This document shows, one piece after another, positions 7,827 through 15,679 of a stretch of 31,115 bases of DNA. Numbering within the stretch: the first letter of the stretch is position 1; the number at the start of each line of letters is the position of its first letter. Source of the DNA: an uncultured Oscillospiraceae bacterium (lineage in GTDB: Bacteria; Bacillota; Clostridia; Oscillospirales; Ruminococcaceae); the NCBI GenBank assembly GCA_900543295.1, contig UQQY01000007.1, positions 1 to 31,115 on the forward strand. The letters are read 5' to 3'. Under the pieces are notes generated by a model that worked only from the letters and a program-made list of their open reading frames with translations, searched no databases and had not been told where the DNA came from. The position numbers and the translations under genes are program-made.

Positions 7827-7856
7827 AAAAGGCTTCCCTGTTTAGGGAAGCCTTTT
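7827..7856 (-). terminator. Intrinsic terminator after glyA
   Basis: A perfect 12-bp stem, AAAAGGCTTCCC (7827-7838) with GGGAAGCCTTTT (7845-7856), and a 6-nt loop. It lies 37 nt beyond the glyA stop codon and insulates glyA from the oxidoreductase promoter. Confidence 0.8.
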
Positions 7857-7893
7857 GCTGATGTAATAGCAATTATCGTCTGCGCAAATCGTG

Positions 7894-9150
7894 TTAGTCT
7901 TGGTACAGTGGATACTTTGCACAAAGCGCATTTACCGCCGCACGAACCTCGTCAGCCGTGTTTTCGTAATCGGTCGCCGTTTTATAAATGCAGTCGGCGA
8001 TTATCTCCATGTCCTCTTCTTTTAATCCGCGGCTTGTAACTGCCGGCGTACCGATGCGGATGCCGCTTGTGATAAACGGGCTCTGCGGATCGTTCGGAAC
8101 CGCATTCTTGTTGACGGTGATGTAAACGGTATCCAGGCGCTTCTCAAGCTCTTTGCCGGTAACGTTCCTATTCTGAAGATCGACAAGCATCAGATGGTTG
8201 TCCGTACCGCCGGAAACCAGATTAAAGCCTTTCTCCATCAGCGCCTTTGCCAGCGCGCGCGCGTTTAATACAACCTGATGCTGATACGCCTTAAACGAAT
8301 CGGACAGCGCTTCGCCGAGGCAGACAGCCTTGCCGGCGATCACATGCATCAAAGGGCCGCCCTGTGTGCCCGGGAAAATCGCCTTGTTGATCTGCTTGCC
8401 CAATTCCTCTTTGCACAAGATCATGCCGCCGCGCGGGCCGCGGAGCGTCTTGTGCGTTGTCGTAGTGACAACATCCGCATACGGAACCGGCGATTCATGC
8501 TCGCCTGCCGCAACAAGCCCTGCAATGTGCGCCATGTCAACCATAAAGTAAGCGCCGACCTCTTTTGCAATCTCGCTGATCCTTTTAAAATCAATCGCAC
8601 GCGGATAGGCGCTCGCGCCTGCGACAATCAGCTTCGGCTTCTTCTCGATTGCCAGTGCACGCAGCGCGTCATAGTCAATGCGGCCGATTTTTTCATCCAC
8701 GCCGTATGGAACGAAGTTATAGTATTTGCCGCTCATATTGACCGGAGAGCCATGCGTTAAGTGGCCGCCGTCCGCAAGGCTCATGCCTAAAACGGTATCG
8801 CCCGGCTGTAACAGGGCAAAGTAAACCGCAAGATTCGCCTGTGCGCCGGAATGCGGCTGAACGTTTACAAACTCTGCGCCGAACAGCTTCTTTGCGCGGG
8901 CGATTGCAATATCCTCCACAACGTCGACGCACTCGCATCCGCCGTAATACCGTTTGCCGGAGTAGCCCTCCGCATATTTGTTTGTCAGCACCGAGCCCAT
9001 CGCCGCCATAACGGCAGGAGAGACGATGTTCTCACTGGCGATCAATTCAAGATTGCGGCGCTGGCGGGCAAGCTCCGCGTTCATCGCGTCGCCGACTTCC
9101 TTATCATAGCCTGCAACAAAGCCAATGGAATCCATTAAATCTGCGTACAT
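7894..9150 (-). CDS. glyA: Serine hydroxymethyltransferase
   Basis: A 418-residue PLP enzyme that interconverts serine and tetrahydrofolate with glycine and 5,10-methylene-THF, the main source of one-carbon units. Family hallmarks are present in order: LIASENIVSPAV (35-48), TNKYAEGYSGKRYYGG (56-71), NVQPHSGAQAN (96-106), VDMAHIAGLVAAG (204-216), and VTTTTHKTLRGPRGG with the PLP lysine at about 234. The length is normal. AAGGAG lies 10 nt before the ATG at 9150. It is downstream of the purine genes but has its own strong promoter. The linkage makes sense because glycine feeds PurD, and its folate product, once oxidised to formyl-THF, feeds PurN and the AICAR transformylase. Confidence 0.97.
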   Translation of the reverse strand: MYADLMDSIGFVAGYDKEVGDAMNAELARQRRNLELIASENIVSPAVMAAMGSVLTNKYAEGYSGKRYYGGCECVDVVEDIAIARAKKLFGAEFVNVQPHSGAQANLAVYFALLQPGDTVLGMSLADGGHLTHGSPVNMSGKYYNFVPYGVDEKIGRIDYDALRALAIEKKPKLIVAGASAYPRAIDFKRISEIAKEVGAYFMVDMAHIAGLVAAGEHESPVPYADVVTTTTHKTLRGPRGGMILCKEELGKQINKAIFPGTQGGPLMHVIAGKAVCLGEALSDSFKAYQHQVVLNARALAKALMEKGFNLVSGGTDNHLMLVDLQNRNVTGKELEKRLDTVYITVNKNAVPNDPQSPFITSGIRIGTPAVTSRGLKEEDMEIIADCIYKTATDYENTADEVRAAVNALCAKYPLYQD

Positions 9151-9232
9151 CGCTTAAAAGCTCCTTTTTCTCATTTTACCGCGCAGTCCCAGCGCGTTGT
9201 CTTTGTTATTGCTTCACAATCGAAACAATTCT

Positions 9233-9261
9233 ATTATACCGGACGCTTCTCCGTTTTACAA
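9233..9261 (-). promoter_or_regulatory. glyA promoter
   Basis: The minus strand has TTGTAA (9256-9261), a 17-nt spacer and an exact TATAAT (9233-9238), about 80 nt upstream of glyA and just past the stop of the ATPase gene. The leader holds only a short CGCG-bounded hairpin and no riboswitch that I recognise. Confidence 0.7.
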
Positions 9262-9271
9262 GAAGAAAGCG

Positions 9272-10024
9272 CTAAACCGGCGATTTCCTGTTTAACAGGA
9301 TGTCAAGCATCCGTTCCGGATCTTCTAAAAACCGGCGCGAAAGCTGATAATGCTCTGTCTCCCGATAGGAAACCTCCCTGATTCCCTCTTCGGAAAACAG
9401 CAGAACCTGCGCGTCCGGACAGGCCATCAAAATCGGGGAATGCGTTGCAATGATAAACTGTGACTGCCGCTTTTTCAGCTCGTCAATCTGCACCAGCATG
9501 GCCATCTGGCGCATCGGGGAGAGCGCCGCCTCCGGCTCGTCAAGCAGATACAGTCCCCTGCCGCCGAAGCGGTTCTGCACGAGGGAGAAAAAGCTCTCGC
9601 CGTGCGACTGCCGGTGCAGAGAAACGCCGCCGTAGCTTCGGGTAAGCCCCGGAAGCTCCTCGTCCAGCCTGTCGATATAGGTCGCCGCATTATAAAAGCT
9701 CTCCGCCCGCAGAAAAAAGCCGTCTTTCGGATATGCCTGCCGCGAGACAACCAGACTCTCATACAAGTTGGAATGCGTGCGGCTTGTAGAAAAATCGAAG
9801 CTGCGGCTGCCGCCCTCCGCGTTAAAGCCGCACGCAACGGCTATCGCCTCCAGCAGCGTCGATTTTCCCGTTCCGTTCTCCCCGACAAAGAACGTTATGT
9901 CCGAAGAAAACGACAGCGGTTTTCCGGAGAGAAGGCGCTGTACTGCCGGAAGCTCCCGCAAATACGGCTCAAGCCGCTCTCCGCTTTTGAGCGCAATTCT
10001 GCTGATATATTTCCGCTCTGCCAT
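9272..10024 (-). CDS. AAA family ATPase with ABC-type motifs (COG3910-like)
   Basis: A 250-residue soluble ATPase of the kind annotated as predicted ATPase/AAA_23. Walker A is GENGTGKST (48-56). An ABC-like signature follows in SHGESFFSL. Walker B is LYLLDEPEAALSP with the catalytic Glu, and the H-loop is IIATHSPILM. The segment between Walker A and the signature is short, with no long coiled coil, so it is not an SMC/RecN-type protein. No transporter partner or nuclease domain is visible. The biological role is unknown; related small ATPases occur as stand-alone genes in many Firmicutes. The start at 10024 has GAGGAG upstream. It lies 33 nt after purD with no promoter in between, so it is probably the last gene of the purine transcript. 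Confidence 0.82.
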   Translation of the reverse strand: MAERKYISRIALKSGERLEPYLRELPAVQRLLSGKPLSFSSDITFFVGENGTGKSTLLEAIAVACGFNAEGGSRSFDFSTSRTHSNLYESLVVSRQAYPKDGFFLRAESFYNAATYIDRLDEELPGLTRSYGGVSLHRQSHGESFFSLVQNRFGGRGLYLLDEPEAALSPMRQMAMLVQIDELKKRQSQFIIATHSPILMACPDAQVLLFSEEGIREVSYRETEHYQLSRRFLEDPERMLDILLNRKSPV

Positions 10025-10057
10025 ACGCCTTCTCCTCTGCCGGATAGCACGATTGCT

Positions 10058-11338
10058 TTATCTGATAACGGAAAGGGCCTTTTTACCGATGTCCTTTCTG
10101 TAATGCATCGCCTCAAATGAAATGGTCTCCGCCGCCTCATAGGCGCGTCCCAGAGCCTGCATCAGGTTTTTTCCCGTTGCTGAAACGCCCAGAACCCGTC
10201 CGCCGGCAGTATAAAATTTTCCGTCCGCCAGCTTTGTGCCGGAATGGTAGATCACAGCCTTATCGGACTGCCCTTTTTCGTCTAAACCTGCAATCTCCTT
10301 GCCGGACTCGTATTTGACCGGATAGCCGCCGGAGGCAAGCATCACGCACGCCGCCGACTTATTGGAGAAGCGGAACGATACATCGGAAAGACGCTCGTCG
10401 CGGCAGGCCTCGAAAATCTCAAGCAAGTCGCCCTCCAAAAGCGGCAAAACGACCTGTGTTTCCGGATCGCCGAAACGGCAGTTGTATTCGATGACCTTCG
10501 GCCCCTTCGGCGTAATCATCAGGCCGAAGTAGATCACGCCCTTGAAGGGACGGCCCTCTGCGTTCATCGCATGCATCGTGGGCAGGAAAATTTCCTTCAT
10601 GCACTGTCTGGCCACCTTTTCCGTATAAAACGGATTCGGCGCAACGGTACCCATGCCGCCGGTATTCAGGCCCTTGTCGCCGTCTAAAGCGCGCTTGTGA
10701 TCCATCGAGGAAATCATCGGCACAACAACGTGCGAATCGGTAAACGACAGTACGGAGACCTCCGGCCCAGTTAAAAACTCCTCGATGACAATCTGGCTGC
10801 CGCTTTTGCCGAAGATTTTATCCTCCATGATTGAGCGGATACCAGCTTCCGCCGCGGCAAAATCTTCGGCAATAATAACGCCCTTGCCGAGCGCCAGACC
10901 ATCCGCCTTGATGACAGTCGGATAGCTGTTCTGCGCTTTTACATACTCGATTGCCTTCTGCGGATCGCCAAACGTCTCATATGCGGCGGTCGGAATGCCG
11001 TATTTTTTCATAAGCTCCTTGGCGAAGACCTTGCTTCCCTCCAAAGCTGCGGCCGCTTTCGAGGGGCCGAAACAGCGGATTCCTTTTGCCTCCATCGCAT
11101 CCACCATGCCCAAAACGAGCGGATCGTCCGGCGCCACGACGCAGAAATCAATTCCGTTTTCAGCGGCATATGAAACCATGGCGTCAACGTCGGTCGCCTT
11201 GACCGGCACACAGACGGCGTCCGCAGCGATCCCGCCGTTTCCCGGCGCCGCGTAGAGCTCCGGATTTTTTTTGCTCTCTTTGAGCTTTTTAATGATTGCA
11301 TGCTCGCGGCCGCCGCCGCCCACAACCAAAACTTTCAT
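10058..11338 (-). CDS. purD: Phosphoribosylamine-glycine ligase (GARS)
   Basis: A 426-residue ATP-grasp ligase that joins phosphoribosylamine and glycine to form GAR, the second step of purine synthesis. The N-terminal domain starts MKVLVVGGGGREHA. The ATP-grasp region includes YPTVIKADGLALGKGV (about 139-154), VIEEFLTGPEVSVLSF, LNTGGMGTVAPNPF and VIEYNCRFGDPETQ, which are all family signatures. The length is normal. Its ATG overlaps the TGA of the upstream membrane-protein gene by 4 nt (ATGA), implying translational coupling; AGGAGG lies 6 nt upstream of the start. Confidence 0.97.
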   Translation of the reverse strand: MKVLVVGGGGREHAIIKKLKESKKNPELYAAPGNGGIAADAVCVPVKATDVDAMVSYAAENGIDFCVVAPDDPLVLGMVDAMEAKGIRCFGPSKAAAALEGSKVFAKELMKKYGIPTAAYETFGDPQKAIEYVKAQNSYPTVIKADGLALGKGVIIAEDFAAAEAGIRSIMEDKIFGKSGSQIVIEEFLTGPEVSVLSFTDSHVVVPMISSMDHKRALDGDKGLNTGGMGTVAPNPFYTEKVARQCMKEIFLPTMHAMNAEGRPFKGVIYFGLMITPKGPKVIEYNCRFGDPETQVVLPLLEGDLLEIFEACRDERLSDVSFRFSNKSAACVMLASGGYPVKYESGKEIAGLDEKGQSDKAVIYHSGTKLADGKFYTAGGRVLGVSATGKNLMQALGRAYEAAETISFEAMHYRKDIGKKALSVIR

Positions 11339-11865
11339 TGAAAACCTCCTGTTGCTGTCTGCGCCCTCCGGTCAAGCGCGGAGCGATACGTCACAATAGA
11401 AAACGCAATCAGCGAGCAAATGACCGAACCGGTCATAATATCGCCGGTTTTCGCCGCCAGTCCGGATACCGCGCTGTAAGACGCGGTCATATAAGCTCCG
11501 TACTGCGCGTATATCGTGCTCTCCACCATAGAAAGCACGGTAATCAGCACGCCGGACAGAAAAAGCAGAATCGCCTCGACCGTCACAAAGGCCACGCCCT
11601 TTCCTCTCGTCCACACAGGCTTGTTGCTCGAAGAAAGCAGAACAATGCAGAAGACAAGCTGTGTGATAAACAGCGCAAGATTCGCCAAAACCGGAGAAAG
11701 CGGAACGACAAAATAGCTCACCAGCTCTGCCGGATACGCAAGCAACTCCTTATACTGCCGCTGCAATACAACGACGGCAATGTACAAAACAAACGCCAAT
11801 CCCGACAGAACAATGGAACAAACCGCCAGAATACGCGCACTTCTGGGCGCCACAGTACGATTCAT
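11335..11865 (-). CDS. Integral membrane protein of unknown function inside the pur operon
   Basis: A 176-residue protein with about four predicted membrane segments: near 10-34 (ILAVCSIVLSGLAFVLYIAV), 55-82, 92-113 and 145-162. I recognise no family and see no catalytic or metal-binding motif. I chose the ATG at 11865 because GGGGAG lies 9 nt upstream; an ATG two codons earlier (11871) is only 3 nt from it. The gene sits between purH and purD with an 18-nt gap upstream and a 4-nt overlap downstream, so it is co-translated with purD. That position suggests a purine-linked or housekeeping membrane role, but this is inference from context only. Confidence 0.72.
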   Translation of the reverse strand: MNRTVAPRSARILAVCSIVLSGLAFVLYIAVVVLQRQYKELLAYPAELVSYFVVPLSPVLANLALFITQLVFCIVLLSSSNKPVWTRGKGVAFVTVEAILLFLSGVLITVLSMVESTIYAQYGAYMTASYSAVSGLAAKTGDIMTGSVICSLIAFSIVTYRSALDRRAQTATGGFQ

Positions 11866-11883
11866 ACGCATCTTCTCCCCTTA

Positions 11884-13059
11884 TCAGTGATGGAACAGGC
11901 GAATGCCCGTAAACGCCATTGCAATATCGTACTTGTTGCAGGTCTCAATCACATTGTCGTCGCGGATCGAACCGCCCGGCTGCGCAATATAGCAAACGCC
12001 GCTTCTGTGCGCACGCTCAATGTTGTCGCCAAACGGGAAAAACGCATCGGAGCCGAGCGAAACGCCGGTCATTTTATCGAGCCATGCGCGCTTTTCCTCT
12101 CGGGTAAGCGGGACGGGCTGTTCGGTAAAGGTGTTCTGCCATACGTTGTCGCCGATCACGTCCTCGTAATCCTCGCTGATGTATACGTCAATGGCATTGT
12201 CGCGGTCCGCACGGCGGATGCCCTCTTTAAATGGCAGGTTCAGCACCTTTTCGTGCTGTCTAAGCCACCAGATGTCCGCCTTATTTCCGGCAAGACGGGT
12301 GCAGTGGATTCTCGACTGCTGACCCGCACCGATACCGATTGCCTGACCGTCCTTTACATAGCAGACCGAGTTCGACTGCGTATATTTTAATGCAATGAGC
12401 GAAATGATGAGATCCCGCTTCGCCTCGTCCGGGATGTTTTTGTTGTCGGTGACGATATTGGAAAACAGCGCGTCGTCGATCTTCAGCTCATTTCTTCCCT
12501 GTTCGAACGTAATGCCGTAAACGTCCTTGTGCTCAACCGGCGCCGGCTTGTACGCAGGATCAATCCTGATGACGTTGTAATTGCCTTTGCGCTTTGACTT
12601 CAGAATTTCCAGCGCTTCCTCCGTATAGTCCGGCGCAATCACACCGTCGGAAACCTCGCGCGCGATGAGTTTTGCAGTCGGCACGTCGCAGCAATCGGAC
12701 AGCGCGATAAAATCGCCGTAGGAGGACATGCGGTCCGCGCCGCGCGCTCTCGCATAGGCGCAGGCCAGCGGGGAAAGCTCCGCGTCGTCCACGAAGTAGA
12801 TTTTACGCAGAACGTCCGTAAGCGGCAATCCAACCGCCGCGCCCGCCGGACTGACGTGCTTAAAAGAAGCCGCCGCTGGAAGGCCGGTCGCTTCCTTCAG
12901 CTCCTTCACAAGCTGCCAACTGTTGAACGCATCCAGAAAGTTGATATAGCCTGGACGCCCCGAAAGCACTTCAATCGGCAGCTCGGCGCCGTCCTTCATA
13001 AAAATGCGCGACGGCTTCTGATTGGGGTTACAGCCGTATTTCAAAGCAAGTTCTTTCAT
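11884..13059 (-). CDS. purH: Stand-alone AICAR formyltransferase (PurH transformylase domain only)
   Basis: A 391-residue protein that transfers a formyl group from 10-formyl-THF to AICAR to give FAICAR. It matches only the C-terminal AICARFT half of bifunctional PurH. The opening LALKYGCNPNQ corresponds to the KYGENPHQ entry of that domain. The catalytic Lys-His pair is in ASFKHVSPAG (about 67-68). Later family segments are YTQSNSVCYVKDGQAIGIGAGQQSR and GSDAFFPFGDNIE. The N-terminal MGS-like IMP cyclohydrolase domain (about 200 residues) is missing, and the next gene upstream supplies a different cyclohydrolase. The start at 13059 has AGGAGG 8 nt upstream; the longer frame to 13113 would overlap purO. 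So this is a naturally split system, not a truncated gene. Confidence 0.93.
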   Translation of the reverse strand: MKELALKYGCNPNQKPSRIFMKDGAELPIEVLSGRPGYINFLDAFNSWQLVKELKEATGLPAAASFKHVSPAGAAVGLPLTDVLRKIYFVDDAELSPLACAYARARGADRMSSYGDFIALSDCCDVPTAKLIAREVSDGVIAPDYTEEALEILKSKRKGNYNVIRIDPAYKPAPVEHKDVYGITFEQGRNELKIDDALFSNIVTDNKNIPDEAKRDLIISLIALKYTQSNSVCYVKDGQAIGIGAGQQSRIHCTRLAGNKADIWWLRQHEKVLNLPFKEGIRRADRDNAIDVYISEDYEDVIGDNVWQNTFTEQPVPLTREEKRAWLDKMTGVSLGSDAFFPFGDNIERAHRSGVCYIAQPGGSIRDDNVIETCNKYDIAMAFTGIRLFHH

Positions 13060-13075
13060 AGAAAAATCCTCCTTT

Positions 13076-13789
13076 TTACTGATGCTTGTTGATGATTCTT
13101 GTTGCAGCTTCACCGGTTTCGAGATTTACAAAGCGCGTAAACAGGCTGACTTTGTTATCCGCATTGAGCGAAGTCCACAGCATATCGGTAAACGCATCCA
13201 GATCGTTGCCGATTTCGACCTTCTCCGGCTCGCCGTCAAAGCTCGGGATCGGATTGCCGTCGCATTGATAGGTGTGGATAAAATGACCCTCGCCCGCGAC
13301 CGGCTGTGCATATTCATAGAAGAAACGCAGTGCGGAACCGCCGTTTCCGTCGTTGCTCTTCAAAATGGAGAGCTTATAGGAGAAATCGTTCTCCGCAAAC
13401 GTCGCGATACCGGAAATGCGCGGGGTAAAGTTCGGCGGATCCGGCTCAAACGTGCGGGTGCGAAGTGCCTCTTCAAAGGTTTTTCCGTCTTTTATGTAAT
13501 CGTAAATCGTGTCGGTCTGATCGCCGTTGGTTACAATCAAGCGGTTTCCCAGAACATGCACCGGCGAATAAATGATAAGCGACGGATCAACAAGCTTTGA
13601 TTCGTCATATGCGCGGGTACGGATCCCGTTTGTCTCGTTTTCCTCAAAAATGCGGTTTCTCGAATTCTCGCTTCTTCCCATGATGAAATAAGCGACGGCC
13701 GCATGTCTGCCGTCAGCAGTTTTGCCGATGATGATGCCGCGCCCCGGATAGGTGTTTTCACAAAGCGCATTCGGTAAATCAATACGCAT
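13076..13789 (-). CDS. purO: PurO-type IMP cyclohydrolase
   Basis: A 237-residue protein resembling the IMP cyclohydrolase family first described in archaea (PurO, Pfam IMP_cyclohyd), which closes FAICAR to IMP. Supporting segments are the start NTYPGRGIIIGKT, AVAYFIMGRSENSRNR (about 30-45), the mid-region VHVLGNRLIVTNGDQTDTI, and PPNFTPRISG. It is unrelated to the MGS-fold cyclohydrolase of bifunctional PurH. I chose the ATG at 13789 because GGGAGG lies 7 nt upstream. It is 16 nt before the lone AICAR transformylase, so the two proteins together replace bifunctional PurH. Archaeal PurO is usually near 200 residues; the extra length is mainly toward the C-terminus. Confidence 0.88.
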   Translation of the reverse strand: MRIDLPNALCENTYPGRGIIIGKTADGRHAAVAYFIMGRSENSRNRIFEENETNGIRTRAYDESKLVDPSLIIYSPVHVLGNRLIVTNGDQTDTIYDYIKDGKTFEEALRTRTFEPDPPNFTPRISGIATFAENDFSYKLSILKSNDGNGGSALRFFYEYAQPVAGEGHFIHTYQCDGNPIPSFDGEPEKVEIGNDLDAFTDMLWTSLNADNKVSLFTRFVNLETGEAATRIINKHQ

Positions 13790-13889
13790 CAGATTTCCTC
13801 CCTTATCGTCAAACATTATTGCGTTTTATGTATCAAGCTGTCTTAGCATGGAATGCCCATGATAGCCGGTGCTCTGAATTCGGCTTTGC

Positions 13890-13918
13890 ACAGCGGACGT
13901 CCCGCATTCTTCCGCTGT
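13890..13918 (-). other. Intercistronic hairpin after purN
   Basis: ACAGCGGA (13890-13897) pairs with TCCGCTGT (13911-13918) at the purN stop codon. There is no T-run, so it is probably an mRNA-stability or processing element rather than a terminator. The remaining 90 nt up to purO show no clear promoter. Confidence 0.45.
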
Positions 13919-14544
13919 TACGCCTCCACCACGGCAATGCCGTTTTCAATTTTAATCCTGTCCTCACAGAAAAGCGATACGGCCTTAGGAAGAATTCTCC
14001 ACTCCGCCTCTTCCATTACGCGCTTCTGCAAGCTCTCCGGCGTATCGCCGTTTTTCACGTCAACCGCCTTTTGCAGAATAATCGCGCCGCCGTCGCAGAC
14101 CTCATTTACGAAATGGACGGTTGCGCCCGTCACCTTCACGCCGCTTTTTAACACCGCTTCGTGAACGTGCAGTCCGTAAAAGCCCTTGCCGCAGAAGCTT
14201 GGGATTAACGCCGGATGGACGTTCATCATGCGGTATGGAAACGCCTCGGAAACCATACGGTCAACAATCGTCATAAAGCCCGCATAGACCACAAGATCGG
14301 CTTCTTCCTCCTTGAGCGCCGCCAGAAGATCGGCGGAAAACGTCTTGGAATCCGGATACTGCTTTCTTTCAATGACGCGCGTTTTAATTCCGGCTTTCTC
14401 TGCGCGGGTAAGCGCATACGCGCCCTGCTTCGACGCGATTACACAGGTGATTTCGCCGTTTTTGATCTCGCCGCGGCGCTGCGCGTCAATCAGGGCCTGC
14501 AAATTGGTTCCGCCGCCGGAAACCAGCACTACAATCTTTTTCAT
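13918..14544 (-). CDS. purN: Phosphoribosylglycinamide formyltransferase
   Basis: A 208-residue folate-dependent GAR transformylase, third step of purine synthesis, using 10-formyl-THF. Key segments: VLVSGGGTNLQALID (phosphate-binding loop, about 6-20), the catalytic Asn-His in MMNVHPALIPSFCG, and GATVHFVNEVCDGGAII with the catalytic Asp. The length is normal. It follows purM by 15 nt and precedes purO by 128 nt, including a hairpin at its stop codon. No PurT alternative is seen here. Confidence 0.96.
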   Translation of the reverse strand: MKKIVVLVSGGGTNLQALIDAQRRGEIKNGEITCVIASKQGAYALTRAEKAGIKTRVIERKQYPDSKTFSADLLAALKEEEADLVVYAGFMTIVDRMVSEAFPYRMMNVHPALIPSFCGKGFYGLHVHEAVLKSGVKVTGATVHFVNEVCDGGAIILQKAVDVKNGDTPESLQKRVMEEAEWRILPKAVSLFCEDRIKIENGIAVVEA

Positions 14545-14559
14545 CGTTCCGTCCTTGCC

Positions 14560-15594
14560 TTACACAATGATAACGCCTTCATTGCCGGCGGCAACCTCGC
14601 CGATGACAAACGCCTTTTCACCCGCGTCGTTAATCGCCTTGACCGCCGCGTCCGCCGTCTCTTTGGAAACCGCCATGCACATGCCGACGCCCATATTGAA
14701 GGTGTTAAACATATCGCGCTCCGGAATGCTTCCAGTTCTTTGAATCAGGTTAAAGATCGGCAGAACCGGAATCGCCGCGCGCTCTATCTTCGCGGTGCAG
14801 CCCTCTTTCATCATGCGCGGAATGTTCTCGTAAAAGCCGCCGCCCGTAATGTGAGAGATTGCCTTGACGTCCGCCGCCGCAATCGCGGCGAGCGCCGGCT
14901 TTACATACAGCCTGGTCGGGGTAAGAAGCGCCTCGCCCAGCGTCTGTCCCAGCTCTTCACAGTAGATTGCAAGCTTCTCTTTCGTCAGGCCGAACACCTT
15001 CCGCACCAGAGAGAACCCGTTTGAATGCACGCCCGAGGAAGCTATGCCCACAAGCACGTCCCCAGGCTCCATGCGGCTTCCGTCGATTATCTGATCCTTG
15101 TCGACAATACCGACGGTAAAGCCCGCAAGATCGTATTCCTCCTCCGGCATCACGCCCGGATGCTCCGCAGTTTCGCCGCCAATCAGCGCACAGCCGGATT
15201 CCACACAGCCGTCCGCAACGCCCTTTACAATCGAAGCGATTTTTTCCGGCACATTCTTGCCGCACGCAATATAGTCAAGGAAGAAGAGCGGCTTTGCTCC
15301 GCAGCAGACCACGTCGTTTACACACATTGCAACACAATCGATACCGATGGTATCATGCTTGTCCATCAGCATGGCGGCTACGATTTTCGTTCCCACGCCG
15401 TCCGTGCCGGAGACAAGCACCGGCTCCTTCATACCGGAAAGCTCCGGCGCGAACAGGCCGCCAAAGCCGCCGATTCCCGAAACAACCCCCGGAACCGCCG
15501 TCCTTTTGACATGCTCCTTCATCAGCTCCACGGCCTTATATCCGGCGGTTACGTCAACGCCGGCTTCCTTATAGCTCTCGCTAAAACTTTTCAT
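14560..15594 (-). CDS. purM: Phosphoribosylformylglycinamidine cyclo-ligase (AIR synthetase)
   Basis: A 344-residue ATP-dependent enzyme that closes FGAM to AIR, fifth step of purine synthesis. Recognisable blocks: the N-terminal YKEAGVDVTAGYKAVE, SGTDGVGTKIVAA (about 62-74), AMCVNDVVCCGAKPLFFLDY, LIGGETAEHPGVM, GIASSGVHSNGFSLVRK and HITGGGFYENIPRM. The length is standard. It starts 85 nt after the purF stop; that gap holds a stem-loop without a T-run. Its substrate supplier, FGAM synthase (purL or purSQL), is not in the window. Confidence 0.97.
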   Translation of the reverse strand: MKSFSESYKEAGVDVTAGYKAVELMKEHVKRTAVPGVVSGIGGFGGLFAPELSGMKEPVLVSGTDGVGTKIVAAMLMDKHDTIGIDCVAMCVNDVVCCGAKPLFFLDYIACGKNVPEKIASIVKGVADGCVESGCALIGGETAEHPGVMPEEEYDLAGFTVGIVDKDQIIDGSRMEPGDVLVGIASSGVHSNGFSLVRKVFGLTKEKLAIYCEELGQTLGEALLTPTRLYVKPALAAIAAADVKAISHITGGGFYENIPRMMKEGCTAKIERAAIPVLPIFNLIQRTGSIPERDMFNTFNMGVGMCMAVSKETADAAVKAINDAGEKAFVIGEVAAGNEGVIIV

Positions 15595-15638
15595 AGCAGT
15601 TTTCCTTTCGTCGGTCGATCATAATATTTTCTTTGAGT

Positions 15639-15676
15639 GTCCCATCCGGCAGTGCCTGCATCGGATTGCGTGGGAC
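15639..15676 (-). other. Intercistronic stem-loop between purF and purM
   Basis: On the minus strand GTCCCA..TCCG can pair with CGGA-TGGGAC around a purine-rich loop, 4 nt past the purF stop. It lacks a T-run, so termination is unlikely; mRNA processing or stability is more plausible. Confidence 0.4.
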
Positions 15677-15679
15677 GGA

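Noticed and set aside
9272..10024. Phage-defence or OLD-type ATPase
   Set aside because: The protein has only the ATPase domain and no TOPRIM/nuclease partner or defence neighbours; it sits in a biosynthetic operon.
11884..13059. purH as a degraded pseudogene
   Set aside because: The start coincides with the AICARFT domain boundary, it has an optimal ribosome site, all catalytic segments are intact, and a cyclohydrolase gene is adjacent; it is a natural stand-alone gene.
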